Assembly (NCBI GenBank): GCA_048296855.1
Contig: CP182631.1
Length of the DNA stretch: 64,000 nt
Source of the DNA: Pseudocolwellia sp048296855
GTDB lineage: Bacteria > Pseudomonadota > Gammaproteobacteria > Enterobacterales > Alteromonadaceae
Direction: 5' to 3' (one strand)
This document shows, piece after piece, positions 36,301 to 44,184 of this stretch. The position numbers were made by a program, and so were the translations under genes. Position 1 is the first letter of the stretch. The number at the start of each line of letters is the position of its first letter. The notes below the pieces were generated by a model. It worked only from the letters and a program-made list of their open reading frames with translations, searched no databases and was not told the DNA's origin.

Positions 36301-37599
36301 GCAGTACATGCAAGAGAATTAATTTCATCAAATGTAATGAACTCGTTAGAAGATAATCGTCAATTAATAGGATACTTCAGCAGAGAAGGGGATGAAGAAA
36401 CTCCATTAGCTCATAGTGAAGGGCATAGTGAAATGCTGGCTGAATTATCATTAGTTTTACCTGCTCATATGGTGCCGGTAACCTTGATAGAAGTACGGAA
36501 ATTCCCTTTAAGTGCCAATGGGAAACTGGATCGAAAATCATTACCCGACCCAGAGCAAAGCCTTAATGTTGTAGGACGAACTCCTGATATTGGTGCTGAA
36601 ACTATCATTGCCAAAGAGTTTGAAAAGTTACTCAACGTAGAAAAAGTTTTTGCAGAAGATAATTTCTTTAGTTTAGGTGGGCATTCTCTAATGGCGATGA
36701 AACTTGCTGCAAACTTAAGAGCAACATTGGTTTTACCCGTATCTGTAGGGCAAATTATGGTATCACCAACTGTAGCAGGATTAGCCGAAGTATTGCTTGA
36801 TGAAACATTGCGACAAGATCCCGAAAAAGCAGGGTTTGGTCATGTTTTACCTATAAGACAAGGGCAAGGTAATCCGTTAATCTGTATTAACCCAGGTTCT
36901 GGTTTTTCATGGCAATATACAGGGTTTCCTAAATACCTTGTGGGTAATTATCCTATTATTGGTTTACAGTCTCCTCGACCTAATGGCGCTGTTGCTATTA
37001 GTGAAGATATGAATGCTGCCGTAATGCATTATTATAATGTATTAAAACAGGTGCAGCCTCATGGACCATACCATTTTCTAGGTTATTCGTTTGGTGGAAC
37101 GGTCGCCATGGCTCTCGCTTCTAAACTTGAGCAACAAGGAGAAAAAGTAGCCTTTGTAGGGTTGCTTGATACCTACCCACCAGAAGGACAAGAGTGGAAA
37201 GGGCCAACAGAAGAAGAAGCTAACGAAGAAGTTGAAAGGGAAAAACGTCAGTTTTTAGCTTCAGCTGAAAGTAACCTATCAGATGAGGCATCATTAGCTG
37301 AACAAAATAAAATGTTTGGCGATATCGTTGCTAATTATGGCGATACTGTTAGATTGTTATCTAATGCCTCCACTCAAGTATATCAAGGTAAAGTGCATTT
37401 ATTTGTTGCTGAAAAAACATTACCCAAAGGATGGAATGTTGAAAAATCTTGGGCACCGTTCATTAAAAAGTTAGTGCAATTTAGATTACCTTTTGCTCAT
37501 GACAATATATTATCACCAGAGTCACTGCAATCTATTGGGCCTATGTTAAACGAACTTGTTATTAACGAGTTGGGCAAGGAAACAATAACAGAATATTAA
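30301..37599 (+). CDS. Two-module NRPS (C-A-T-C-A-T-TE) for a catecholate siderophore
   Basis: 2432 residues from a GTG with AGGA 8-9 nt upstream. C1 (about 12-450) has HHLAIDG at 154-160 and EntF-like opening residues. A1 (about 480-990) has SGSTGRPKG at 630-638; substrate-pocket residues by alignment are D688, T689, D692, A730, T756, C758, I780, V788, Y789. T1 Ser1030. C2 (about 1101-1530) has HHLIIDG at 1252-1258. A2 (about 1555-2080) has SGSTGRPKG at 1720-1728 and pocket D1764, V1765, W1768, H1807, F1837, S1839, L1862, V1870, D1871, the EntF serine code. T2 Ser2129. TE has GYSFGG with Ser2263 and His2400. No epimerase domain. Expected to take DHB from EntB, add residue X then Ser, and release an oligomeric lactone. 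Confidence 0.94.
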   Translation: MPHTILTSSSTIETFPIIGPQLGIWLADQFATEQNTFTVAQYVELRGDIDIKTLQKAIKLGLSEADTVHSSYKNKPEGSIQIIPSLPAVEKIADVAFVNLSSVQNDKEEALLLMQKDIHQAKRASDSICLYKHKIFMLAPKEGENRFFWYQRYHHLAIDGFSFTALTQRIATIYTALTSQQPIGNSPFTAYANVINEYMAYESSEKKEKDKIFWQNYCQYIPAQESLSYRKSLNNDGLNTSVIRHKLSVPTDIVKQINSRVNLSIADITSAAVLVYISKITQQKTVCIGYPLMRRMGSEALSTLGTTVNVLPLSLEISPESTLDDITRLLKNEIRKIRRHQRYESEQIHHDLGRTGGNKRLYSATLNCKLFDYTLDFSGVIGNTHQLATGPIEDIEFGVYVNQGELSIELSANSSRYTKDELNLHGERLTHLLTQYCIDSASNIQSLSLITPKEIQKITKWSKGNDLSTAQYGSSIIALLENQVEHNAYGTAVVFGENELTFAELSCRVNQLSRLLLTYDVKPGDLVAVALPRSIDSIISIFAIMAVGGVYLPLDLNHPPERLAMMCEDKVPSIALTLDEQQHLLPNTIECVCLNNSYIIELLNACYSSHLKDYTALIEKKDIAYVFYTSGSTGRPKGVTVSHGGLINLVAALEEAVYSSVYSQQDDNGKSLVNKQLNVALTGSLSFDTSWDPIILMLLGHTLHLYADEVKQDVFELLNLIEKDKIDTMAVAPSLATQLIQAGLCEKTQHKPLLMTICGEPVSPFLWQALQHSSISAHNIYGPTEFTVYATSKEITPQSSEVLIGKPFANTYAYVLDQNLNSVPIGMNGELYLAGDNMSLGYLNRPEITATKFVANPFVAGDVMYTTGDIVRWSTEGELVFVGRCDNQVKVRGYRIELGDVEAALSCLNVINEVAVIVDETENGNRLLAYCTTSEHTLSKEEVVESIYDQLSATLPAYMVPAIVTVLAEMPLTVSGKINKKMLPKPEVTSESLSLPTTHEEIVLCEEIGNILGLESVGIDNDFFKMAGDSISAMRLSIAMRKKGFELKAQDIFSERTPKKMASLMSDLSLSTELDINAQSNINMPTSDEVKLLVEKYGEQSIILPTLPLQAGLLFHTQYAEEGSQYSFTTKITLKGQVDPSQLQNAIAHLIVKYPQLAAKFDVDITGKPLQLIPNMSLDDAYHYCRITEHDFRHLEQEPKQKALHAIEMKEAYRNFSFSHKKYTPDTDEGRLFFVNLVRMSELQYEVVITAHHLIIDGWSTPILLRDLFSAYQHIESLKTSTENVYQDIVYQMVNRTTQHAEQAWKKALAQVTPTIVYPNSKHSSHVSELHCQLDTNLTTKVNEYCQAHGITLNTLIQGAWAAQLGSLTSRDNVVFGSPVSGRFSDINGIDEQVGLFSNTLPVSVKLNTTETILSQLINLQNQQINLISHDCLGLGEIQRLVNTDNLFDTLLVVENYPVQESLLSQSFNGLSIEHVENRGYTHYPLTILVLPGEQIRVLFEYKEVVTEPKGLADAFIQIIAQIVNEPSLRLQQLTMQTDYDTEIINTANDTFREIPTDSLRDLLRNQAAQSPSAIALKDNTKHFTYQEMRHVVEHVALQLLADTPLSDSIIGVSIPRSCELSIALQSVIEVGAAYLPLDSTYPDERLAMMLQDAKVKLLITTREQLSRFTEGEFSQLPMKVILIESLINNNYEQAALNDVSPLTERVISASTPAYVIYTSGSTGRPKGVVVSHQSIVNRLLWMQHEYNLASSDVVLQKTPSSFDVSVWEFFWPLIQGACLYMAPPEAHRDPQLLLNTMITENITTLHFVPSMLAAFIDSVGESPELAEMNRKLKRIFCSGEALSTALVAKFKSISDVPLHNLYGPTEAAVDVTYFDTSIPFDSKLQGVPIGKPVWNTELKILDHQLRAVGVGATGELYLSGTQLANGYLHRPELTADRFIADPFKQGQRMYRTGDLAKWLPNGNVVYLGRTDDQLKIRGLRVEIGEIEQALLQLTGVKQAAVHARELISSNVMNSLEDNRQLIGYFSREGDEETPLAHSEGHSEMLAELSLVLPAHMVPVTLIEVRKFPLSANGKLDRKSLPDPEQSLNVVGRTPDIGAETIIAKEFEKLLNVEKVFAEDNFFSLGGHSLMAMKLAANLRATLVLPVSVGQIMVSPTVAGLAEVLLDETLRQDPEKAGFGHVLPIRQGQGNPLICINPGSGFSWQYTGFPKYLVGNYPIIGLQSPRPNGAVAISEDMNAAVMHYYNVLKQVQPHGPYHFLGYSFGGTVAMALASKLEQQGEKVAFVGLLDTYPPEGQEWKGPTEEEANEEVEREKRQFLASAESNLSDEASLAEQNKMFGDIVANYGDTVRLLSNASTQVYQGKVHLFVAEKTLPKGWNVEKSWAPFIKKLVQFRLPFAHDNILSPESLQSIGPMLNELVINELGKETITEY

Positions 37600-37616
37600 T
37601 AATAGCACTTGAACAT

Positions 37617-37716
37617 GAGAGAAAGTAAATACGCCATACTATAATTTTCATTCTCTCGAGTTCAGGTGGTTCAAATAGGTATATACCCGATGCAGGTTTC
37701 AGTGGTAACGGGTATA
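37617..37716. other. Intergenic hairpins downstream of the NRPS
   Basis: Two inverted repeats: GAGAGAAAGTAAAT / ATTTTCATTCTCTC (37617-37657, 11 of 14 pairs) and TATACCCG / CGGGTATA (37682-37716, perfect). Neither has a T tract on the plus strand. TCGAGTTCAGG at 37656 resembles the end of repeat A. Either could act as a transcript end; not demonstrable from sequence. Confidence 0.4.
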
Positions 37717-37801
37717 AAACGAAATTGTGATACTTTTGTTAAGACTTAACGATTTTAATGGTTCACAATTTACTCATACAATCCTATAAATTGAGTCTGT
37801 T

Positions 37802-38761
37802 ATGAAAAATAAATTAATACCATCTATTGTTATTGGCTTAGTTGTTTCCGCTTGTGGCGGCGGGGGCGATTCGGCTCCTAGTGTTACTCCAACGCCTCCT
37901 CCAGAAAAACCACCTGTTGTAACACCTCCACCAGCGCCTACCACTTATACGGGCGTTTTTATTGATTCTGCTGTAGAAGGCTTAACATACAAAACAGCAA
38001 CTCAAGATGGAACAACCAACGAGCAAGGTGAGTTTATTTATCAACTTGGCGAAATGGTTACTTTCTCTATTGGTGGTATTAGCTTTCCGCCTGTAGCAGT
38101 AAAAGCAGAGTTAACACCTTTCGATATATTTGCTACTCAAGACTTATCTCATCAAGGTGTGGTAAACATGCTGAGATTACTTCAATCGTTAGATGAAGAT
38201 GGCATGCCTGAAAATGGCATTAAAATTATAGGATTAGCTCATACCTTAACGGAAAATATCACGGTAAGTTTTACTGATAATAACTTTGAATCCCTAATTG
38301 ATACCGCGTTAGCGTCATACACAGGTATCAACAATAGCTTAATAAGCGAAGAAAACGCCGTACTGCATTTTAGTAATACACTCATGTTAAACCAACCTAC
38401 ACCATCGGTTTGTGGTAACGATCATGCAAAAGTTGGTTACACAGGTACTTTTAGCACCTTTGCTCATAACGTTTCAGGCACAGTAACTATTATGGATAAT
38501 TGCACTTTGCAGATTGAAAATTTTAACTATGATGCCAGCGCCCCAGTCGTTTATTTTTATGGTGATACAAGCAGTAACTTTTTATCAGACAACGCATTTA
38601 CGATTGGAGAAATTTTAAGAGATAACAGCGTTGAATATGTTAATACCTCAATTACTTTAAAGCTGCCTAACAATAAAACATTAGATGATCTTGAATACCT
38701 TAGCGTTTGGTGCATCGACTTTAACGCTAACTTTGGTGATTTACAGTTTCAAGCCCCGTAA
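37802..38761 (+). CDS. Putative lipoprotein of unknown function
   Basis: 319 residues. Signal peptide with lipobox VVSACGG, so probably lipid-anchored; then a Pro/Thr-rich linker (residues about 30-55) and a domain with FIDSAVEGLTYKTATQDGTT, a motif common in extracellular proteins of marine Gammaproteobacteria (short repeat-like strands followed by NEQGEF and LTPFDIFAT). Two late cysteines (PSVCGND and LSVWCIDF) may form a disulfide. No enzymatic motif. Not linked to the siderophore run by spacing (202 nt gap). Confidence 0.75.
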   Translation: MKNKLIPSIVIGLVVSACGGGGDSAPSVTPTPPPEKPPVVTPPPAPTTYTGVFIDSAVEGLTYKTATQDGTTNEQGEFIYQLGEMVTFSIGGISFPPVAVKAELTPFDIFATQDLSHQGVVNMLRLLQSLDEDGMPENGIKIIGLAHTLTENITVSFTDNNFESLIDTALASYTGINNSLISEENAVLHFSNTLMLNQPTPSVCGNDHAKVGYTGTFSTFAHNVSGTVTIMDNCTLQIENFNYDASAPVVYFYGDTSSNFLSDNAFTIGEILRDNSVEYVNTSITLKLPNNKTLDDLEYLSVWCIDFNANFGDLQFQAP

Positions 38762-38774
38762 ATACAGTACATTA

Positions 38775-38805
38775 ACAAGGTAGATACTAGCGACATCTAC
38801 CTTGT
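38775..38805. terminator. Possible terminator-like hairpin
   Basis: Perfect 11-bp stem ACAAGGTAGAT / ATCTACCTTGT with a 9-nt loop just after the lipoprotein gene. It lacks a clear T run, so factor-independent termination is uncertain. Confidence 0.5.
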
Positions 38806-38844
38806 TCGGGCATAATTATACAAAATACTTTATTAGGTTAAATT

Positions 38845-39708
38845 ATGATCCACAGTATGACCGCATTTTCACGCGTAGAAGTAAAAGGTGATTGGGGCAA
38901 CGCCGTTTGGGAAATTCGTAGCGTAAATCAACGATTCTTAGAAACGTACTTTAGACTGCCAGAGCAATTTCGTAGCATTGAACCCGTATTAAGAGAACGT
39001 TTTAGAAAACAGCTTAATCGCGGAAAAGTTGAATGTAACCTACGTTTTAACTCTAACGCATCAGAAAAAAACAACTTAACACTGAACAAAGACCTTGCCC
39101 TGCAATTAATTGAACATGCTGGCTGGGTTAACGAACAAACACTAAATAGCCAACTTAACCCCGTTGATATAATGCGCTGGCCAGGTGTAATGGAAGCTGA
39201 AGAAGCTGACATGAGTAAAATTCAAACGGAAATACTCGCAGGTTTTGATCAAGCCCTTACCGACTTTATTGCGGCAAGAGCAAGTGAAGGCGAAAACATG
39301 AAAGTGCTTATTGAACAGCGCTTAGATGGAATAACGGCTGAAGCTGAAAAAGTTAAAACCTTCATGCCTGAAATTATTGAATGGCAACGCAATCGCATAA
39401 TCGACAAATTTACCAGCGCTAAAATAGAACTAGAATCTACCCGAGTAGAACAAGAACTTGTACTGCTTGCACAAAAAATGGATGTAGACGAAGAAATAGA
39501 TCGCCTATACAGCCACGTAAAAGAAACTAAAAGTATCCTTAAAAAGGGTGGCGCTCAAGGTCGTCGTTTAGACTTTATGATGCAAGAGTTTAATCGAGAA
39601 GCAAATACCTTAGGTTCTAAATCTATCAACTCAGACATTACCAATTCAGCTGTTGAATTGAAGGTGTTGATTGAGCAAATGAGAGAGCAGATTCAGAATA
39701 TTGAATGA
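38845..39708 (+). CDS. yicC: YicC family endoribonuclease
   Basis: 287 residues, the same length as E. coli YicC. Begins MIHSMTAFSRVEVKGDWG, then IRSVNQRFLETYFRLPEQFR, with C-terminal LKKGGAQGRRLDFMMQEFNREANTLGSKS, the most conserved part of the family. Members cleave RNA and influence small-RNA stability. In many genomes it neighbours rph/pyrE; here the siderophore locus lies between, consistent with an insertion or rearrangement. Convergent with the GH117 gene. Confidence 0.95.
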   Translation: MIHSMTAFSRVEVKGDWGNAVWEIRSVNQRFLETYFRLPEQFRSIEPVLRERFRKQLNRGKVECNLRFNSNASEKNNLTLNKDLALQLIEHAGWVNEQTLNSQLNPVDIMRWPGVMEAEEADMSKIQTEILAGFDQALTDFIAARASEGENMKVLIEQRLDGITAEAEKVKTFMPEIIEWQRNRIIDKFTSAKIELESTRVEQELVLLAQKMDVDEEIDRLYSHVKETKSILKKGGAQGRRLDFMMQEFNREANTLGSKSINSDITNSAVELKVLIEQMREQIQNIE

Positions 39709-39758
39709 TGCAATACACTGAATCTCTTTATATAAACCGCTAATTTGGTGGTTGTTTA

Positions 39759-41027
39759 TTATTTTTCATTTTGCTTTTTAACACGCTGTTTTTGCTTACT
39801 TGATAAGCCAAATTGGTAGTGGTGAGCGGGTGTGTATTTATAATTATGTTTTTTCATTTCAGGATCGTCAACTTCTAGGCTTAAATCAGTGTCAAAGCGT
39901 GTTAATATGGAGTGATTTTTATCCCAACCGCTGACATTGGTAAAGTGTGACAAACCCCAAGTAACACCTTTACCGTATTTTGTATCGGTAAAGGCATCAG
40001 GTACATAAAAGCCTGCGGCGTTAGGCATTAACTCGACAACCGAGGCGATATTAAAATTAACCCAATCTTCAGCGTATTGAATGGTGCTTCGTTCATTACC
40101 ATCACGAATGATTAAGGCGGCAACTCCTTCTTTAAACGGGAATAATGAAGTTTCATGACCAGAGTTTAAAACCGGATTTAACGGGTGTTTGGTAAATGGC
40201 CCTAAAGGATTATCGGCAATTGCTAAACCTTGCATGCGTACCGCTTCAGATCTGTCTTTGCTGCCACGAATACGATCAAAATCTGCTTTGTAATAAAGAT
40301 ATATTTTACCATCGTGGACAATTGGGTGGGGATCGTGAATAGCATTTTGATCCCATTCGCCTTTTTTACCATTGGGGATTACAACTTTATTAGCGGCTTG
40401 CCATGGGCCATCAGGTGAATCAGCCACCGAAACAGCAACCGGGCAGTCATTGTCTGTTAACCCACTTGGCGCCATAAATCCTTGATAATATAAATAATAT
40501 TTGTTTTTCCATTTTAGAATATCTGGGGTCGCCACCGAACGCCAGCCTACTAACGGTTTTGCGGGGCGTGGTACGGCAATGCCTTGTTCTTGCCAAGTAA
40601 AACCGTCTTTTGAGGTGGCATACCAAATTTCCGCTAAATCCCAGTCAGCTGAAGGTATTTCATCAGTTGCTAGGTGCGCTCTACCTAAGCCAACAGGGAT
40701 AAATTTGGTATCTCGTTTGGTATACCAAATATAATATTGTCCGTTTTCTTTAATAATTTTTGAAGGGTCACGACGAGAAACTGTGCCGTCGCCGCCACGG
40801 TAATCAAAACCTTTAAGCTCGGTGTACTTAAATAGCGAATACAGCTCATTTTCTTCTTGGCGTGGTGATAAATAGTTATCGTAATTTCGCGCAACCGCTG
40901 CGCTTAATGGGCGGTCTGGTTTTTCGCTGGGTAAATCATAAGGAAAAGCCGATGTTGGTGCTGCCAGCGTAGCACCACTAGTTATGGTTAAGCATAAAGC
41001 AGCAGCTATTAATTTATGTGTCTTCAT
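39759..41027 (-). CDS. GH117-like secreted glycoside hydrolase
   Basis: 422 residues with a signal peptide ending at TLAAPTS. Five-bladed beta-propeller-type repeats are suggested by DPSKIIKENGQYYIWYTKR, TPDILKWKNKYYLYYQGF and DPHPIVHDGKIYLYYKADF. The opening YTELKGFDYRGGDGTVSRRDPSK and the GHETSLFPFKEGVAALI segment match GH117, a family of alpha-1,3-(3,6-anhydro)-L-galactosidases acting on neoagaro-oligosaccharides; some clades have no known substrate. Exact specificity is therefore open. Its promoter carries the direct repeat at 41054-41086. Confidence 0.75.
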   Translation of the reverse strand: MKTHKLIAAALCLTITSGATLAAPTSAFPYDLPSEKPDRPLSAAVARNYDNYLSPRQEENELYSLFKYTELKGFDYRGGDGTVSRRDPSKIIKENGQYYIWYTKRDTKFIPVGLGRAHLATDEIPSADWDLAEIWYATSKDGFTWQEQGIAVPRPAKPLVGWRSVATPDILKWKNKYYLYYQGFMAPSGLTDNDCPVAVSVADSPDGPWQAANKVVIPNGKKGEWDQNAIHDPHPIVHDGKIYLYYKADFDRIRGSKDRSEAVRMQGLAIADNPLGPFTKHPLNPVLNSGHETSLFPFKEGVAALIIRDGNERSTIQYAEDWVNFNIASVVELMPNAAGFYVPDAFTDTKYGKGVTWGLSHFTNVSGWDKNHSILTRFDTDLSLEVDDPEMKKHNYKYTPAHHYQFGLSSKQKQRVKKQNEK

Positions 41028-41053
41028 ATTATTTCACTTTGTATTCGCTAAAG

Positions 41054-41086
41054 ATTAATATGCATATTTCTTATTAATCTGCATAT
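41054..41086. promoter_or_regulatory. Direct-repeat candidate operator upstream of the GH117 gene
   Basis: ATTAATATGCATAT and ATTAATCTGCATAT, 13 of 14 identical, start 19 nt apart and lie 27-59 bp before the GH117 start. AraC-type regulators usually bind such direct repeats. A related TTAATGTGCA with a second TGCA 19 nt on occurs upstream of uxaC. Confidence 0.6.
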
Positions 41087-41216
41087 ATGAGCAGTTCTTA
41101 AATTAAAATAACACTAATTATTGTCAACAAACAACAAAAATTAGTGCTTAATTATAAAGTGAACGTTTTTATGGAAAGGAATATCGAACAAATAAACTTG
41201 TCTAGATCAACTGAGC

Positions 41217-42332
41217 TTAATTAATTTGATATTTTTTACGATAACTTAAAGGGGGTTGACCATAAGCACTTTTAAATACACGACATAAATGCGGGCCATG
41301 GCAAAAACCTGATAATTCGGCAATCTCTTCGATTTTTTCATTAGAATTTCTTAATAAGTTTTCTGCGGTTTTTAAGCGAAATTCTAATAATTTTTTATGT
41401 ACTGTGGTATTTAAGTGCTTTTTAAAGCGGTGTTCTAAGTTACGTCGTGATATGGCTAAGTTGTCAGCAACGTCTTGCGTGCCAATCGGTTTAACTAAAT
41501 TATCTTGTAAATATTCAAGGGCTTTTTTAATCACCATGTCACGTGCGGCTAGTGAATCAGAGCTTGCTCGAATAGTAATACCTGTCGGTTGTATATACTG
41601 CACATTTTTGGGGGCAGGCTCGCCATTAATTATCCGGTTTAATAACAGCGCACCTTCATAACCAATGCGTTCATGGTCATGATTGATACTCGACATCGGG
41701 ACTGGCATATGTTCACAAATTAAATGATTATTATCGACACCGATAATCGACAAGTCTTCCGGCACCCGATAACCTGCAGATAAACAGGTATTTAACAGCC
41801 AAGAGGCGTCATTGTCATTAAATGAAAAAATAGCACAGGGTTTGTCCAAACTGTTTAACCAGCTTTCTATTTCTTCATAGTTTTGTGTGGGTTGGCCAAC
41901 TAATTTTGCCGGTTTAGGTAAACCGCGACTGATTAACTCACGTTTAAAGCTTGCTAAGCGAGCATCTGCGACTGGGTTTTGCTGATGACAAAACCAGCCA
42001 AATGATTGATGACCATTTTCACAAAAGTGTACAGCAGCTAACCTGCCAATACATTCATTGTCACCAGAAATACGCGGTAAATTGAGATCTGAACGCCATA
42101 CCGATAAATCAACACAAGGTAGCTGTGCATTAGTGACAAAAGACGATAATGCTTCGTTACTGTTTAATGAACAGATAATGCCATCGCCTTGCCAACGTGT
42201 TGGAATTTGGAATGGGCTCAGCATACTCACATTTAAATGCCAGCCTAAATCGCGCGATGCTTTAGCAATACCACGATGGGTGGCCGGATTATAATTTCCC
42301 AACAACATTAAAATTTTTTTTGGTGCTTTCAT
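41217..42332 (-). CDS. XylR-type AraC family transcriptional regulator
   Basis: 371 residues. The N-terminal two thirds resemble a LacI/periplasmic-binding sugar sensor: LMLLGNYNPATHRGIAKA at the start, DGIICSLNSNE, PRISGDNECIGRLAAVHF, and SIIGVDNNHLICEHMPVPMSSI. The last approximately 110 residues form an AraC-type double helix-turn-helix (GTQDVADNLAISRRNLEHRFKK and IEEIAELSGFCHGPHLCRVFK, ending YGQPPLSYR). This is the architecture of E. coli XylR (392 residues). It sits between the GH117 gene and the uxaC operon and probably activates both in response to a sugar. Confidence 0.9.
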   Translation of the reverse strand: MKAPKKILMLLGNYNPATHRGIAKASRDLGWHLNVSMLSPFQIPTRWQGDGIICSLNSNEALSSFVTNAQLPCVDLSVWRSDLNLPRISGDNECIGRLAAVHFCENGHQSFGWFCHQQNPVADARLASFKRELISRGLPKPAKLVGQPTQNYEEIESWLNSLDKPCAIFSFNDNDASWLLNTCLSAGYRVPEDLSIIGVDNNHLICEHMPVPMSSINHDHERIGYEGALLLNRIINGEPAPKNVQYIQPTGITIRASSDSLAARDMVIKKALEYLQDNLVKPIGTQDVADNLAISRRNLEHRFKKHLNTTVHKKLLEFRLKTAENLLRNSNEKIEEIAELSGFCHGPHLCRVFKSAYGQPPLSYRKKYQIN

Positions 42333-42695
42333 TTGCGCAATTCTGCAGTATATCTAGTAAAAAGTCATATATTACGATAAGACTCACTTATGTCATTGCG
42401 CAATAATATAATAAAAACGAAAAATATCACATTAATCTACAGCATTTTATCTTCTTAACAATGCCTGTTTACTTATTGATAGCAGGTAATAGGTCGAATT
42501 ATTAGGTTTTTATTGTTTGCGTATTTATACATTTTTTAATCTTTATTGTGATTTTATGTTATGCGTTAATGTGCAGTTTATTGTAAATATTGCACATATT
42601 GTCATATTTATGTATTTCCTATATGATAAAAATAAGTATCGCTAAAAGTAAGTTTTATAGCTTTCTTTGTGTAATTAATTCAATAGGTTAGTGGT
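42333..42695. other. Intergenic promoter region between regulator and uxaC
   Basis: 363 bp of very AT-rich DNA without a supported gene, expected to hold divergent promoters. The candidate operator at 42565-42597 lies about 100-130 bp before the uxaC start. Confidence 0.6.
42565..42597. promoter_or_regulatory. Candidate regulator site upstream of uxaC
   Basis: GTTAATGTGCA followed by a second TGCA exactly 19 nt later (TGCA at 42572 and 42591), the spacing seen at 41054-41086. The same region also reads as an inverted repeat ATGTGCA / TGCACAT. The first half-site matches TTAATNTGCA; the second is weak as a direct repeat. Confidence 0.5.
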
Positions 42696-44105
42696 TTGAG
42701 TAAGTTTATAAACAATAATTTTTTATTACAAACTGATGTAGCGTTCACGCTTTATCATGAGTATGCCGCTGATATGCCGATTATTGACTATCATAGTCAT
42801 TTGTCGCCGCAAGAAGTGGCTGAAAATAAGCAGTGGGATAATTTATCGCAAGTTTGGTTAAACGGTGATCATTACAAATGGCGACAAATGCGCACCAATG
42901 GTATTAATGAGCGCTATTGTACTGGCGATGCTTCAGATAAAGAAAAATTTGAGCAATACGCCAGCATTATGCCTTATGTTTTAAAAAATCCGCTGTATCA
43001 TTGGAGTCACTTAGAACTAGCGAGATATTTTGATATCGATGATTGTGTGCTTAATAGCGAAACCGCAGAGAATATTTGGCAGCGCAGCCAAGAAACTTTT
43101 AAGCAGGGGCTTTCGGCGCGCCAGTTGTTAGTAAAAAGTAAAGTGAAATTAATTTGTACGACCGATGATCCTATTGATTCTCTTGAGCACCATAAAGCAC
43201 TTGCCGATGAAAACTTTGTCGTAAAAATGCTACCGACTTGGCGACCCGACAAAGCGATGGCAGTAGAAAACCCAACAAGCTATAACGAATATATCAATAA
43301 ATTAGCCACAGTGGCCGACCATCAAATAAGCACTTATCAAGATTTAGTGGCAGCGCTGCGTATTCGTCATCAATATTTTCATGATCACGGCTGTCGTTTA
43401 TCTGATCACGGCTTAAGCACTTGTTATTTTGCAACTGTAACCGAGCGTGAAATAGAGCGTATTTTCAAAAAAGTGCGATCGGGTGATGCATTATTATCCT
43501 TTGAAATTGAAAAAATTAAAACTGCGTTGTTATTAGAATTTGGCCGCATGGACGCGGAAAAAAACTGGACCAAACAATTACACCTTGGTGCTATGCGTAA
43601 TAACAACAGCCGCATGTTAAAAGCCGTTGGTGCAGATACCGGTTTTGATTCCATTGGTGATTATAGCCAAGGCGAAAAATTATCAGCCTATCTTGATGCT
43701 TTAGATGCCGAGCAATTATTGCCCAAAACCATTATCTATAATTTAAACCCTAGCGATAACGAATTAATCGCCACCATGATAGGTAATTTTCAAGATGGTA
43801 GCTCGGCAGGTAAATTACAGTTTGGCTCAGGTTGGTGGTTTTTAGATCAAAAAGACGGTATTGAACGACAAATAGAAGCACTTTCGCAACTTGGCAGTTT
43901 AGGGCGCTTTGTTGGTATGTTAACCGATAGCCGTTCATTTTTAAGTTTTACCCGCCATGAATATTTTCGCCGTGTATTATGTAATATTTTAGGTAATGAT
44001 ATAAAAAATGGGTTAATTCCTAATGACTTAGCGCTGATTGGTAAAATGGTGCAAGACATTTGTTATAACAATGCCGCTGAATATTTTGGTTTTGATTTAT
44101 CATAA
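42696..44105 (+). CDS. uxaC: Uronate isomerase
   Basis: Amidohydrolase-superfamily enzyme interconverting D-glucuronate/D-fructuronate and D-galacturonate/D-tagaturonate. 469 residues from a TTG at 42696. Metal-binding HxH in PIIDYHSHLSPQE, VWLNGDHYKWRQMRTNGI, CTTDDPIDSLEHH, the long FGSGWWFLDQKDGIERQ segment and MLTDSRSFLSFTRHEYFRR. First gene of the rightward sugar operon. No downstream uxaB or uxuA is in the window. Confidence 0.96.
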   Translation: MSKFINNNFLLQTDVAFTLYHEYAADMPIIDYHSHLSPQEVAENKQWDNLSQVWLNGDHYKWRQMRTNGINERYCTGDASDKEKFEQYASIMPYVLKNPLYHWSHLELARYFDIDDCVLNSETAENIWQRSQETFKQGLSARQLLVKSKVKLICTTDDPIDSLEHHKALADENFVVKMLPTWRPDKAMAVENPTSYNEYINKLATVADHQISTYQDLVAALRIRHQYFHDHGCRLSDHGLSTCYFATVTEREIERIFKKVRSGDALLSFEIEKIKTALLLEFGRMDAEKNWTKQLHLGAMRNNNSRMLKAVGADTGFDSIGDYSQGEKLSAYLDALDAEQLLPKTIIYNLNPSDNELIATMIGNFQDGSSAGKLQFGSGWWFLDQKDGIERQIEALSQLGSLGRFVGMLTDSRSFLSFTRHEYFRRVLCNILGNDIKNGLIPNDLALIGKMVQDICYNNAAEYFGFDLS

Positions 44106-44184
44106 AACAACAGTAAATAAGTAAAAAGTAAGCGAGTTATTTAAAACGTCGCTTTAAATTATTGCAATAAAGAGAATAAATATA

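Noticed and set aside
30301..37599. Single-module EntF or vibriobactin-type (VibF) synthetase
   Set aside because: Two complete modules and a serine code in A2 rule out EntF as such; there is no cyclization (DxxxxD) domain as required for oxazoline siderophores.
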